Below are positions 8,593 to 16,905 of a DNA stretch of 64,000 nucleotides, one piece after another. The DNA is from Thermocaproicibacter melissae (GTDB taxonomy: Bacteria > Bacillota > Clostridia > Oscillospirales > Acutalibacteraceae). Under the pieces are notes generated by a model. The model was not told the origin of the DNA. It ran no database searches and saw only the letters and a program-made list of their open reading frames with translations. The position numbers were made by a program, and so were the translations under genes. Location of the stretch: NCBI RefSeq assembly GCF_024498295.1, contig NZ_CP101827.1:1554001-1618000 (forward strand). The letters are read 5' to 3'. Position 1 is the stretch's first letter. The number at the start of each line of letters is the position of its first letter.

Positions 8593-9627
8593 TCAGAACG
8601 CCGGAGGCATTGCGGTAAGCCCTGTTCTTTCGTCGATGCCGAACATCAGGTTCATGTTCTGAATCGCCTGGCCGGCCGCACCTTTGACCATATTGTCAAT
8701 GGCCGATATTGCCACAAGCATTCCCGCGCGCGTGTCCACATGGATGGAAACGTCGCAGAAATTGGAAAGGCGCACGTTCTTGATGTCCGCAACGCGTCCT
8801 TGCGGCAGGAACCGCACGAAGAATTCCTCTCCGTAACGAGCCTCATAGGCTTCCCGGAGTTGTTTTTCCGTTGTGCCGGGCAAAAGCTTTGCATAGCAGG
8901 TTGCCAGAATTCCGCGGTTCACCGGAAGCAGGTGCGGCACAAACGTAACCGTCACTTCCCTGCCGAGAATCATGCGGAAGGTCTGCTCGATTTCCGGCGT
9001 ATGCCGGTGGCATGCGACCTTGTAGGCTGTCATGCTCTCATTCAGTTCCGGGAAATGCGTGTTCTGTGTCAGCTTGCGGCCTGAACCTGTTACGCCGGAG
9101 GCGCAGTTCGCTATGATTCCCTCGGGGCTGACAAGTCCCGTTTCCAGTGCCGGCACCAAGGCAAGCGGTACCGCCGTCGTGTAGCACCCCGGGTTTGCCA
9201 CGAGCTTTGTACCCGCGATTTTTTCACGGAACAGCTCCGGCAGACCATAAACCGCTTCTTCGTGTAAATCCGGATACTGGAATGTGTTTCCGTACCAGCC
9301 GTGGTAGTCGGCTTCTCTCTTCAGCCGGAAATCGGCGCCCATGTCAATGAACGCTTTGCCGGCGCCGCGGCATTTCTTCGCAAGCGTCTGGGAAAGTCCG
9401 CTCGGCAGCGCGGTAAAGACAACGTCGCTCTTTTCGATGACCGCATCCTCCGGCTCGCACGTCATGTCACAGAGGCGGTAATACGCCGGGTAAACGTCGC
9501 TGATGGGCTGCCCTTCGAAGCTGACCGAACCGACGGCGGCAAGCTCCACTTCCGGGTGCCCGAGCAGGAGCCTAACCAGCTCCGCACCGGCGTAGCCCGT
9601 CGCGCCGATGACTCCCGCGCGAATCAT
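8593..9627 (-). CDS. argC: N-acetyl-gamma-glutamyl-phosphate reductase
   Basis: NADPH-dependent reductase (344 aa) producing N-acetylglutamate semialdehyde. The N-terminal dinucleotide-binding loop GATGYAGAELVRLL and the catalytic cysteine in ANPGCYTTA are both present, and the C-terminal substrate helix VKGAAGQAIQNMN is typical of the family. The start ATG overlaps the argH stop as ATGA (9624-9627), so translation is coupled to argH. Argentinian-type fusion with argB is not seen. It is the third gene of the operon, with a structured 190-nt spacer before argJ. Confidence 0.97.
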   Translation of the reverse strand: MIRAGVIGATGYAGAELVRLLLGHPEVELAAVGSVSFEGQPISDVYPAYYRLCDMTCEPEDAVIEKSDVVFTALPSGLSQTLAKKCRGAGKAFIDMGADFRLKREADYHGWYGNTFQYPDLHEEAVYGLPELFREKIAGTKLVANPGCYTTAVPLALVPALETGLVSPEGIIANCASGVTGSGRKLTQNTHFPELNESMTAYKVACHRHTPEIEQTFRMILGREVTVTFVPHLLPVNRGILATCYAKLLPGTTEKQLREAYEARYGEEFFVRFLPQGRVADIKNVRLSNFCDVSIHVDTRAGMLVAISAIDNMVKGAAGQAIQNMNLMFGIDERTGLTAMPPAF

Positions 9628-11003
9628 TCTTTCACCCCCAGCAAAGCGAGCACTCGTTTTGCCTGAGCTTCCACGTTTTCGGGCGCTGGTCCGCCGAGAA
9701 CCTTTCGGCCGTTTACACAGCGCTCCAAGGAAATGGCATCGTAGATGCCTTCGTCGAAGTTTTCGCTGAATTTTTTATATGTTTCAATCGGCAATGTTTC
9801 CAGCGTGAGATTGTGCTCGATGCAGTAAGCCACAATTTCGCCGGTGATTTTATACGCCGTGCGGAACGGCACCCCTTTGCCCACGAGGTAATCGGCGCAG
9901 TCCGTCGCATTGATGAATCCCTTTGCGGCGGCGGCGCGCATATTCTTCGTGAGCACCTTCATCGTCGCAATCATCGGCGTGACGGTTTTCAGGCACATCG
10001 AAAGCGTATCGACGGCGTCGAAAATTGCTTCCTTGTCCTCCTGCATATCCTTGTCATAGGCAAGCGGCAGGCCCTTCATCATAGTGTAAAGCGTCACCAT
10101 GTCGCCCACGGCTCGGCCTGTCTTGCCGCGAACCAGCTCGGCAATATCCGGGTTCTTTTTCTGCGGCATGATGCTGGAGCCGGTGGAGTACGCATCGTCC
10201 AGCTCAATGAACTTGAACTCCCATGAGCACCAGAGGATGATCTCCTCCGAAAGGCGGGAAAGGTGCACCATACAGATGGCGATGGCCGACGAAAGCTCCA
10301 GGCAGAAATCGCGGTCGGAAACAGCGTCGAGGCTGTTCTGCGTCGGGCCCGCGAATCCGAGAAGCTCCGCGGTGCGCTCCCTTTTGAGCGGGTAAGTCGT
10401 CCCTGCCAGTGCGCAGGAGCCAAGCGGGCAGTAATCCATGCGTTTGACCGCGTCCTGCAGACGTCCCGCGTCACGCAGGAACATTTCGGCGTATGCCATG
10501 AGATGATGCCCGAACGTCACGGGCTGTGCGCGCTGCATGTGTGTGTAGCCCGGCATAACGGCGCCTTTGTATTCCAGTGCTTTGCGGCACATGGTCTCCG
10601 TGAGGCCGTTGAGGAGCTTAAGAAGCTCCGCACATTCCTTTTTCAAATAAAGCCGCAGGTCGACCGCGACTTGGTCGTTGCGGCTGCGCGCGGTGTGCAG
10701 GCGCTTGCCGGTGTCGCCGAGGCGCGCGGTCAGCTCCCCTTCCACGAATGTGTGAACATCTTCGGCCGTTTCGTCAATCGAGAGTTTGCCGCTTTCAAGG
10801 TCGGCGAGAATATCCTTTAGTCCCTGGCAGATTTTCGCGGCTTCTTCCTGTGCGAGTACGCCGCTTTCGCCGAGCATTGTGGCGTGGGCGATGCTGCCCT
10901 GAATATCTTCCTTTACCATGCGGCTGTCGAATGAAATGGATGAATTGAAATCGTCCGTTGTTTTGTCAAGCTCCTTGTGGAACCTTCCGGCCCAAAGCTT
11001 CAA
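9624..11003 (-). CDS. argH: Argininosuccinate lyase
   Basis: Fumarase/aspartase superfamily enzyme (459 aa) splitting argininosuccinate to arginine and fumarate. Visible landmarks are the N-terminal KLWAGRF, the conserved HTARSRNDQ, and the flexible signature GSSIMPQKKNP with the catalytic serine. A GTG at 11012 lies inside the ribosome binding site AGGGGTG; the TTG at 11003 is 6 nt downstream of it and gives MKLWAGRF, the usual family N-terminus, so I take the TTG start. Its stop overlaps the argC start. It follows argG by 81 nt. Confidence 0.96.
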   Translation of the reverse strand: MKLWAGRFHKELDKTTDDFNSSISFDSRMVKEDIQGSIAHATMLGESGVLAQEEAAKICQGLKDILADLESGKLSIDETAEDVHTFVEGELTARLGDTGKRLHTARSRNDQVAVDLRLYLKKECAELLKLLNGLTETMCRKALEYKGAVMPGYTHMQRAQPVTFGHHLMAYAEMFLRDAGRLQDAVKRMDYCPLGSCALAGTTYPLKRERTAELLGFAGPTQNSLDAVSDRDFCLELSSAIAICMVHLSRLSEEIILWCSWEFKFIELDDAYSTGSSIMPQKKNPDIAELVRGKTGRAVGDMVTLYTMMKGLPLAYDKDMQEDKEAIFDAVDTLSMCLKTVTPMIATMKVLTKNMRAAAAKGFINATDCADYLVGKGVPFRTAYKITGEIVAYCIEHNLTLETLPIETYKKFSENFDEGIYDAISLERCVNGRKVLGGPAPENVEAQAKRVLALLGVKE

Positions 11004-11084
11004 CAGAATCACCCCTGTTGTATTACATTGTCATATAGGAAAAACGAGGGCGGACGGATCCGCCCCCGAAACAATCCGCTGGGA

Positions 11085-12308
11085 TTATTTTTTCTCGGCT
11101 TTTAGCTTCTTCATCGCCTGCACGGTAATGGGAAGGCCGAACAGATTGATAAACCCGCTTGCGTCAGCCTGATTGTAAACGTGGTCTTCGCTGAAGGTTG
11201 CGATTTCTTCGTCATAGAGGGAGTACGGGGAAGTGACCCCTGCGTCGATGATGTTGCCCTTGTAGAGTTTGAGCTTCACGTCGCCCGTCACGGTCTCCTG
11301 CGTGGAATCGACGAACGCGGAAAGCGCCTCGCGCAGCGGGGTGAACCATTTTCCGTCGTAGACAAGCTCGGCGAACTTCTGGGCAACGCCCTCTTTATAG
11401 TGGAAGGTGTCCTTGTCGAGGCAAATTTCCTCGAGCTTCTTGTGTGCATGGTAGAGGATTGTGCCGCCCGGGGTCTCATACACGCCTCTCGACTTCATGC
11501 CAACGAGCCTGTTTTCCACGATGTCCGCGATGCCGATGCCGTTTGCCCCGCCGATTTTGTTCAGCTTGGCAATGATGTCAACGCCGCAGAGCTTTTCGCC
11601 GTTTACCTTGACCGGTATGCCCTTTTCAAACGAAATGGTGACGTACTCCGGCTTGTCGGGAGCCTTCTCCGGCGAAACGCCGAGTTCCAGAATCTTATCA
11701 TACTTCGGCTCGTTTGCCGGGCTTTCCAGGTCGAGGCCTTCGTGCGAAAGGTGCCACAGGTTCTTGTCCTTCGAGTAGTTGGTCTCTCTTGTGATGTTTA
11801 GCGGAACATTGTGCGCCTCGGCATAGTCGATTTCTTCGTCTCTCGACTTAATGTTCCAGATTCTCCATGGGGCGATGATGGTCATGTCCGGCGCAAAAGC
11901 CTTGATGCTAAGCTCAAATCTCACCTGGTCGTTGCCCTTGCCGGTGCAGCCGTGCGCAATGGCGTCGGCGCCCTCGGCCTTGGCAATCTCCACAAGGCGC
12001 TTTGCAATCAGCGGCCTTGCGAACGAGGTGCCGAGCAGATATTTTCCTTCATAAACGGCGTCTGCTTTCAGCGTCGGCCAAATGTAATCTTCCACAAGCT
12101 GTTTTTTGAGGTCTGCAATATAGAGCTTCGAGGCGCCTGTTTTCTTTGCCTTTTCTTCCAGGCCGTTCAGTTCTGCGCCCTGCCCAACGTCAGCCGCCAC
12201 AGCAATGACTTCGCAGTTGTTGAAATTCTCTTTCAGCCACGGAATGATAATCGAGGTGTCCAGTCCGCCGGAATATGCAAGCACTACTTTTTTAATTTCT
12301 TTTTCCAT
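11085..12308 (-). CDS. argG: Argininosuccinate synthase
   Basis: ATP-dependent ligase (407 aa) joining citrulline and aspartate. The PP-motif loop [10 protein letters not shown] is at the N-terminus, followed by the family block [15 protein letters not shown] and the citrulline/aspartate-site residues around [14 protein letters not shown]. It is the first gene of the seven-gene arg operon, with AAGGCGG before the ATG and a leader of about 50 nt from a strong promoter. Length and motifs are complete. Confidence 0.97.
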   Translation of the reverse strand: MEKEIKKVVLAYSGGLDTSIIIPWLKENFNNCEVIAVAADVGQGAELNGLEEKAKKTGASKLYIADLKKQLVEDYIWPTLKADAVYEGKYLLGTSFARPLIAKRLVEIAKAEGADAIAHGCTGKGNDQVRFELSIKAFAPDMTIIAPWRIWNIKSRDEEIDYAEAHNVPLNITRETNYSKDKNLWHLSHEGLDLESPANEPKYDKILELGVSPEKAPDKPEYVTISFEKGIPVKVNGEKLCGVDIIAKLNKIGGANGIGIADIVENRLVGMKSRGVYETPGGTILYHAHKKLEEICLDKDTFHYKEGVAQKFAELVYDGKWFTPLREALSAFVDSTQETVTGDVKLKLYKGNIIDAGVTSPYSLYDEEIATFSEDHVYNQADASGFINLFGLPITVQAMKKLKAEKK

Positions 12309-12364
12309 ATTAAAAACCGCCTTTCTTTGTGCTGCAGTAGAAATTACTTTCCATTGATAAGATA

Positions 12365-12414
12365 ATTATACACCGTTTATGCAAGAAATCAAGTGTTATT
12401 TGCATATTTATTCA
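12365..12414 (-). promoter_or_regulatory. arg operon promoter with ARG box
   Basis: On the minus strand, TTGATT (12387-12392) and TATAAT (12365-12370) are separated by 16 nt, about 50-60 nt before argG. Directly upstream, 12401-12414 reads TGAATAAATATGCA, one mismatch from the ArgR/AhrC ARG-box core TGAATWWWWATTCA. A weaker half-site (TGCATAAA) lies in the promoter spacer. This suggests arginine-dependent repression by ArgR, whose gene is not in the window. Confidence 0.8.
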
Positions 12415-12556
12415 AATTTTTCGCAAGGTGATTTGTTAAAGTGACTCGCTGCCAAAGTCGTCAATAGTATTTCCTCTTATTTTAGATTTCTGCAAAAAAG
12501 TGTTTTTCGCCGTGCGGAAATTCGTGTTTTCTTTCGCCGTCTGGAAACTAGAATCG

Positions 12557-12565
12557 TGGTATAAT
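12557..12565 (+). promoter_or_regulatory. Extended -10 promoter of the flavin reductase-like gene
   Basis: TGGTATAAT, an extended -10 element, lies 40 nt before the ATG at 12606; no good -35 is visible. Confidence 0.55.
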
Positions 12566-12605
12566 AATGAAAAAAGAATTCTGTCATTTCAGAGGAGGCT
12601 TTCCC

Positions 12606-13115
12606 ATGAACAGTTTCAAAGAGACCGACCTGAATTCTCTAAAATTTAACCCCTTCACCATGATTAACGACGAGTGGATGCTTCTCACCGCCGGAAACGA
12701 GCAGAAGTGCAACACCATGACGGTAAGCTGGGGCTCCCTCGGCATCTTGTGGAACAAGCCTGTTGCCACCGTATACGTTCGCCCGACCCGCTACACGCTT
12801 GAGTTCCTTGAAAGGGAAGACACGTTCTCACTCTGCGTTCTTCCGAAGGATTACCGTGCAGCGCTCAACTACTGCGGAACCCATTCCGGGCGCGACGGCG
12901 ACAAAATCAAAGCTGCAGGCCTTACGACTGTGTATGACAACGGAACGCCATATTTTAGCGAGGCAAAGCTTGTGCTTGTCTGCAAAAAGCTCTATAAGCA
13001 GGACTTTGACCCTGCCTGCTTCATCGACAAAAGCCTCGACGCCGCAAATTACCCGAAGCACGATTACCACAAAATGTTCATCGGCAGCATCGAAAAAGTG
13101 CTGGTCAAGGAATAA
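12606..13115 (+). CDS. Flavin reductase-like (FMN-binding split barrel) protein
   Basis: 169-aa protein of the flavin reductase / FMN-binding split-barrel family. The segment NTMTVSWGSLGILWNKPVATVYVRPTR, described here by its ends NTMTVSWG and YVRPTRYT, is the typical flavin-contact region, followed by the SLCVLPKD block. The family reduces or binds FMN, but many clostridial members have unknown partners and I cannot name a substrate. The start is the ATG at 12606, 8 nt after AGGAGG; an upstream in-frame ATG at 12567 would overlap the promoter. It stands alone between divergent argG and convergent hflX and ends at a shared terminator. Confidence 0.8.
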   Translation: MNSFKETDLNSLKFNPFTMINDEWMLLTAGNEQKCNTMTVSWGSLGILWNKPVATVYVRPTRYTLEFLEREDTFSLCVLPKDYRAALNYCGTHSGRDGDKIKAAGLTTVYDNGTPYFSEAKLVLVCKKLYKQDFDPACFIDKSLDAANYPKHDYHKMFIGSIEKVLVKE

Positions 13116-13130
13116 CATCTGCATAAGAAC

Positions 13131-13166
13131 AAAAGGTGCGTTTCCGCTTTGGAAACGCACCTTTTT
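13131..13166. terminator. Bidirectional terminator (flavin reductase / hflX)
   Basis: Arms AAAAGGTGCGTTTCC (13131-13145) and GGAAACGCACCTTTT (13151-13165) with a 5-nt loop and a T run; it sits between convergent stops at 13115 and 13173. Confidence 0.92.
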
Positions 13167-13172
13167 GTTTCT

Positions 13173-14423
13173 TTAGGAATCAATCATATAATCCCGCAGA
13201 AGCGGAGCAAGCGACTGCGGAACCCGCGCCGTCAGGCGGCAGCCTTCGGGCGTGTATTCCTCGCTTTCCACCAAGCCGTCCTGCCGAACCCGCTGGGCAA
13301 GCGCTCCCGCCGAAAACGGCAGCAGAACTTTGACGGGCAAAAAATCGGGCAGATTCTCTTCAATGGCCCGCAGCAACTGCGGAAGTCCTTCGCCGGTTTT
13401 TGCGCTCACGCGCACCGCCGTACCGATCATCGGTACATTTTCCAGCTCCGGCACAAGATCGCATTTGTTCAGCACCGTGATAATCGGCCTGGCGCCGCAG
13501 CCGAGGCTTTCCAGCAGGTTGCGCGTCACTTGGAGGTGCACCGAAGCTTCCGGGCTGGAAATATCGCACACGTTCAGAATCACATCGGCGTAGGCCGCCT
13601 GCTCCAGCGTAGAATGAAACGCCTCCACAAGATGGTGCGGCAGGCGGCGCAGCAGACCTACCGTGTCAATCAGCATAACCGTCTCGCCGCCGGGGAGCTG
13701 AAGCGCGCGTGCCGTCGGGTCTAGCGTGGCGAACAGCCGGTTTTCGGCCAGCACGCCCGCTCCGGTTAAAGCGTTCATCAGCGTGGATTTTCCCGCGTTT
13801 GTGTAGCCTACAAGCGCCACCGTGAGGGTGCCCGTCTTTTCCCATCGGCGGTTGATTTGTTCTCTGTGCCGTTCCACATCACGCAACTGCTCGGTGAGCG
13901 ACTGAATTCTTCTGCGGATGTGGCGGCGGTCCGTTTCCAGTTTGCTTTCGCCCGGGCCGCGTGTTCCGATTCCGCCGCCGAGGCGGGAAAGATTCTTTCC
14001 CATTCCGGAAAGGCGGGGCAGCATATATTTAAGCTGCGCAAGCTCCACTTGCAGCTTGCCTTCGCGTCTTGTTGCCCGTTTCGCAAAAATATCGAGAATC
14101 AGCATCGTGCGGTCGATTGTGCGCACTCCTGTTAATTCTTCAATGTTACGCAGCTGCGTGGGGGAAAGTTCGCAGTCGAAAATCAAAAGGTTTGCTCCGT
14201 AGTTCACGCAGAAGTCTTTAATTTGGCCTATCATCCCGCGGCCCACGCAGGTTGCGGGGTCGGGTGCGGGTCGTTTCTGCGTCATGCAGCCCAATGGCTC
14301 CGCGCCGGCACTTCTGACAAGCTCATAAAGCTCCGCCAGCGATGCCTCTGCATCCCACTCGCCTACATCAGGTTCCACAAGAAGAGCTTTTTCCTGAATC
14401 GGCTCATTTTCGTGGATTGTCAT
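13173..14423 (-). CDS. hflX: GTPase HflX
   Basis: Ribosome-associated GTPase of the Obg/HflX class (416 aa), known for splitting or rescuing stalled ribosomes under stress. The N-terminal HflX domain contains CVGRGMIGQIK and the Gly-rich linker LGGGIGTRGPGE, followed by a coiled segment (about 170-200). G motifs are GYTNAGKST (G1), DTVGLLRRLP (G3) and NKCD (G4). The G3 residue after DTVG is Leu rather than the common Phe. The ATG follows AAGGGGG. It is monocistronic and sits between the arg region and the phage-derived cluster, which may have inserted just upstream of it. Confidence 0.95.
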   Translation of the reverse strand: MTIHENEPIQEKALLVEPDVGEWDAEASLAELYELVRSAGAEPLGCMTQKRPAPDPATCVGRGMIGQIKDFCVNYGANLLIFDCELSPTQLRNIEELTGVRTIDRTMLILDIFAKRATRREGKLQVELAQLKYMLPRLSGMGKNLSRLGGGIGTRGPGESKLETDRRHIRRRIQSLTEQLRDVERHREQINRRWEKTGTLTVALVGYTNAGKSTLMNALTGAGVLAENRLFATLDPTARALQLPGGETVMLIDTVGLLRRLPHHLVEAFHSTLEQAAYADVILNVCDISSPEASVHLQVTRNLLESLGCGARPIITVLNKCDLVPELENVPMIGTAVRVSAKTGEGLPQLLRAIEENLPDFLPVKVLLPFSAGALAQRVRQDGLVESEEYTPEGCRLTARVPQSLAPLLRDYMIDS

Positions 14424-14557
14424 GCACGGCTGCCCCCTTATTTCGTTTTATTTCACTCACTCTTTACAAAATATCGTATTTTATCGTAGAAAACAATCCT
14501 ATTTTGTCGTTTTCCTTTTATTTCTGACAAATTTGGGGCATAACAGAAAAACATAAT

Positions 14558-14654
14558 AAAACACCCGCGTTTAGGTTTCCCGAATTCGAGGAAAACGGCC
14601 ATGCCTCTTTCTGGCTAAAAATTTTCCTGATATCGGTTCCAACGCGGGTGTTTT
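14558..14654 (-). other. Structured RNA-like element / composite terminator after the phage cluster
   Basis: A 14-bp perfect closing stem (AAAACACCCGCGTT at 14558-14571 with AACGCGGGTGTTTT at 14641-14654) encloses about 69 nt. Inside, on the minus strand, AGGAAAA pairs with TTTTCCT and GCC with GGC around a short loop, giving a nested hairpin. It starts immediately after the stop codon of the last phage-derived gene. A simple terminator would have a short loop, so this may be a folded RNA, or an insertion inside a terminator. The remaining 14424-14557 holds only the hflX upstream region. Confidence 0.5.
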
Positions 14655-15155
14655 TTATTCCATATCTTCTGGATTATTGGGTATCAGCTGCGAGTAATCC
14701 CAGACTGTTTCGATGTGTGCCGGTACAAACCTTTCCACAACCTCTTCCCAATCCTTTGGATAATTGATCGGTTCCTTTTTTACGTGGATGGTGAGCTTCC
14801 TGTTGGCCACATCCTCCGTAAGTTCCGCCTCAATGCCGAGATCGGCGAGCAGCTTTTCAAACGCGGCCTTGCTGCAGCCGTGGGCTCCAACCGATCCAAG
14901 CGCATAAATGATTCTGCGGCGGTCTTCATCTTCATCCTCTGGCCAAAGCACTCCGAGCGCAAGTTCACGGTACCGCAGGCCGTAATCAGTGGCCGTTGGC
15001 ACAAAGCTTTCGTTCTGCAGGGTCTTGATGTCTTCGTAGAGCGGGTCAAGAACCTCTGCGTACGCTTGAAGTTCCTTGTCAACGAGCGTACTTCCGTCCA
15101 AACGATAAAGGCCGGTGGGGAGCATACATTTTTTCATCGAATCGTAAGCGCTCAT
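14655..15155 (-). CDS. XkdU/YmfQ-like baseplate protein (DUF2313 type)
   Basis: 166-aa protein resembling the XkdU/YmfQ family, which in PBSX-like and Mu-like phages sits directly after baseplate J and helps close the baseplate toward the fibres. Features: ALGSVGAHGC near the middle and a C-terminal beta-rich part (LTIHVKKEPINYP) ending VERFVPAHIETVW, as in these proteins. The ATG at 15155 follows CGGAGG by 8 nt and the upstream stop TAA directly. It is the last gene of the cluster; no tail-fibre gene follows, only the structured element. Assignment rests on position and overall character, so it is moderate. Confidence 0.7.
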   Translation of the reverse strand: MSAYDSMKKCMLPTGLYRLDGSTLVDKELQAYAEVLDPLYEDIKTLQNESFVPTATDYGLRYRELALGVLWPEDEDEDRRRIIYALGSVGAHGCSKAAFEKLLADLGIEAELTEDVANRKLTIHVKKEPINYPKDWEEVVERFVPAHIETVWDYSQLIPNNPEDME

Positions 15156-16235
15156 TTAAGTTGCCTCCGAAACAACCATGATGCCCTTGACTGCCAGCTC
15201 ACCGGCTCGCACCGTTTTCCCCGGTGTGGTAAATGTGCAGTCGTCCACAAGCCCTGTTTGAAAGACTTCCGCCGTCATAGCGGAATTCACAACAGGTTCG
15301 CCCACGCCAAGATCTAAGAAATACTGGCCCAAAACCGCGGTGGTATATATCTTGGCGGCAATTGTGTTCTGCCCTGGCTTTGTCTTAATCTTGCAGGTTA
15401 CATCTACAGGGACCGGAACAGCCGGTTTCACCGTAACTTCCGTACAAAGCTCCCGCTGCTCGTCGAAAGCCTTTTGCACCTGCTCCACCACTTCGTCCGC
15501 AACAGGCTCGCCCTTGCCTGCCAGGTAAACTGTGACTGTGCCCGGACCGTTTTCCCGCGGAACAACCTGCGCCGAGTTCACGCCGTCAAAACTCTCGGCA
15601 AGCTGGCGGTACCATGCCGCGTTTGCACCGTTCGCCGGTTCTGTCCAGCAGTCCATAAGCCTTTTGCGCAGGGATTCGTCGTCTTCGGCATCCTGCCCGC
15701 CGGTAAAGGCCTCTTGGTTCGTCACGGATTCAATGGAGGCGGGCGGCGTCACCATAACCGTTATGGTTCCCGCGTCGGCATTTCCCGCTGTCCCCGGTAT
15801 TTCGGCCTTTGCAGGCACGTCAACGCTCAGTTCTCCCAGCGGCAGCTCCGCATCCTGCGTCGTCACATACCGTACGGCGTCCACCCCCGAGGTAGCGCAG
15901 ACAGTCCCCGCCGGAATCGGCACGTCATACCAGAGGGAGGTCTTTCGGCTGAAGGTCAGCGTTCCAACTGCGGGGGCGGCGGGCTTTCGTGTGATTCCGC
16001 GCTCCATGGCGCGGTATTCCAGTTGTTTGCCGGTCGCACTCTGCGCAAATGTCTGTTCCTTAAGCCAGTCGATTGCCTGCCCGAGCGAACAGACTTCCTC
16101 CGCAAGCACCCTCATTCGGATGCCGATGTCAGAAGCATCGTCCGGCGAATATCCGGCAAGCTCGGTGAATTTATCCTTCATCCGTTTGAGGATATTCTCA
16201 TAGGAATCCGCAATTCTTTCAAAAATTTCCGTTAC
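15156..16235 (-). CDS. Baseplate J-like protein (XkdT family), probable GTA start
   Basis: Baseplate wedge protein of the gpJ/XkdT family. The N-terminal block DDASDIGIRMRVLAEEV, the central VPIPAGTVC and the C-terminal GEPVVNSAM are typical. The first ATG in frame (16181) would remove 18 residues, including an amphipathic SYENILKRMKDKF helix usual in relatives. No ATG, GTG or TTG lies further upstream in reach; the frame instead extends to a GTA at 16233-16235 that overlaps the previous stop as GTAA and has GGAGGTGA about 6 nt before it. I therefore annotate 359 aa from GTA, with 341 aa from ATG as the conservative choice. Confidence 0.8.
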   Translation of the reverse strand, partial: VTEIFERIADSYENILKRMKDKFTELAGYSPDDASDIGIRMRVLAEEVCSLGQAIDWLKEQTFAQSATGKQLEYRAMERGITRKPAAPAVGTLTFSRKTSLWYDVPIPAGTVCATSGVDAVRYVTTQDAELPLGELSVDVPAKAEIPGTAGNADAGTITVMVTPPASIESVTNQEAFTGGQDAEDDESLRKRLMDCWTEPANGANAAWYRQLAESFDGVNSAQVVPRENGPGTVTVYLAGKGEPVADEVVEQVQKAFDEQRELCTEVTVKPAVPVPVDVTCKIKTKPGQNTIAAKIYTTAVLGQYFLDLGVGEPVVNSAMTAEVFQTGLVDDCTFTTPGKTVRAGELAVKGIMVVSEAT

Positions 16236-16570
16236 AGCTTCACCTCCACGGTTCGTTCGGCTCCGTCACATTCCAGTGTAATCTTCACGATTTTCTCCGC
16301 AGCAAGGTATTCTGCCGCAGACGCCGTAACGCCGGGCACGCTGCGCAGTGCCTCCTGCGCCAGTCTCAGGGCCGCTGCGGAAGGATCTGCTTCCGTTCCG
16401 GTCAGCGAGGAAAGCCGGCTGCCCAGCGCAGGGTTGCAGCAAAAGCTCCCCCGCGGCACCGTGAGCCAGATGGCGGCACGCTGGAATTTTTCCTCCGTCC
16501 CGCTGATGCGGTAAGGGCGTCCGTTTGCCGCGGGCGCAAAATCTCCGTCTCTCAGCGCAGTATCCGTTAC
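16232..16570 (-). CDS. gp25/gpW-like baseplate protein, no canonical start codon
   Basis: 112-aa product with the gp25-like core: LTVPRGSFCCNP and ALGSRLSSL near 36-57 and a C-terminal strand ITLECDGAERTVEV. Such proteins form the baseplate wedge with gpJ. The coding frame has no ATG/GTG/TTG near the ribosome binding site AAGGAGG; an ATG at 16574 is in another frame, and the first GTG (16459) would delete the conserved N-terminal third. The frame reaches GTA at 16568-16570, overlapping the previous stop as GTAA, exactly as in the next gene. Alternatives: a 1-nt insertion just after the ATG at 16574 (a frameshift or sequencing error), or GTG 16459 as a late start. Confidence 0.65.
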   Translation of the reverse strand, partial: VTDTALRDGDFAPAANGRPYRISGTEEKFQRAAIWLTVPRGSFCCNPALGSRLSSLTGTEADPSAAALRLAQEALRSVPGVTASAAEYLAAEKIVKITLECDGAERTVEVKL

Positions 16571-16905
16571 GCATCCTCCTTTGGCGCAAATACCTGCCCG
16601 TTAATTTCAATCTCACCGTTGTTCTTCAGGTAGATTTCCGCTCCGCCCGCAGAAAAAAGCAAAAGCTCCCCGGGGCCGATTCCTTTTTCCTCCGCAATCG
16701 TGCCAATGCAGGTGTCTCCCGCGTTGGTTGAGACCACCACGGCCTGCGCAGCATTCGGCGGCTGGTAGGCAATCCCCCACGGTCCGGCAAAAACAAGCTG
16801 CCGGTAATCGTTTGACCCCTGCGCACTGGTGTCTCCGGTGACACGCGCGGCATCTGCGGCGGCAGAGGTTTTCTGTGCCGCAATCATTTGCTGTGAAATC
16901 CACAC
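16567..16905 (-). CDS. Baseplate spike-like protein (gpV/XkdR type)
   Basis: 112-aa protein. The middle part forms a small beta-barrel-like stretch (YRQLVFAGPWGIAYQPP, then AVVVSTNAGDTCIGT), and the C-terminus IYLKNNGEIEINGQVF is the repeat seen at the tip of phage spike proteins (gpV, Mu gp45). The start is GTG at 16905, 8 nt after GAGGAGG and overlapping the previous stop by one base (TAGTG). It lies between the hub and gp25-like genes, the expected place for the spike. The protein is short, lacking a long OB-fold N-terminus, so a reduced spike is likely. Confidence 0.6.
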   Translation of the reverse strand: MWISQQMIAAQKTSAAADAARVTGDTSAQGSNDYRQLVFAGPWGIAYQPPNAAQAVVVSTNAGDTCIGTIAEEKGIGPGELLLFSAGGAEIYLKNNGEIEINGQVFAPKEDA

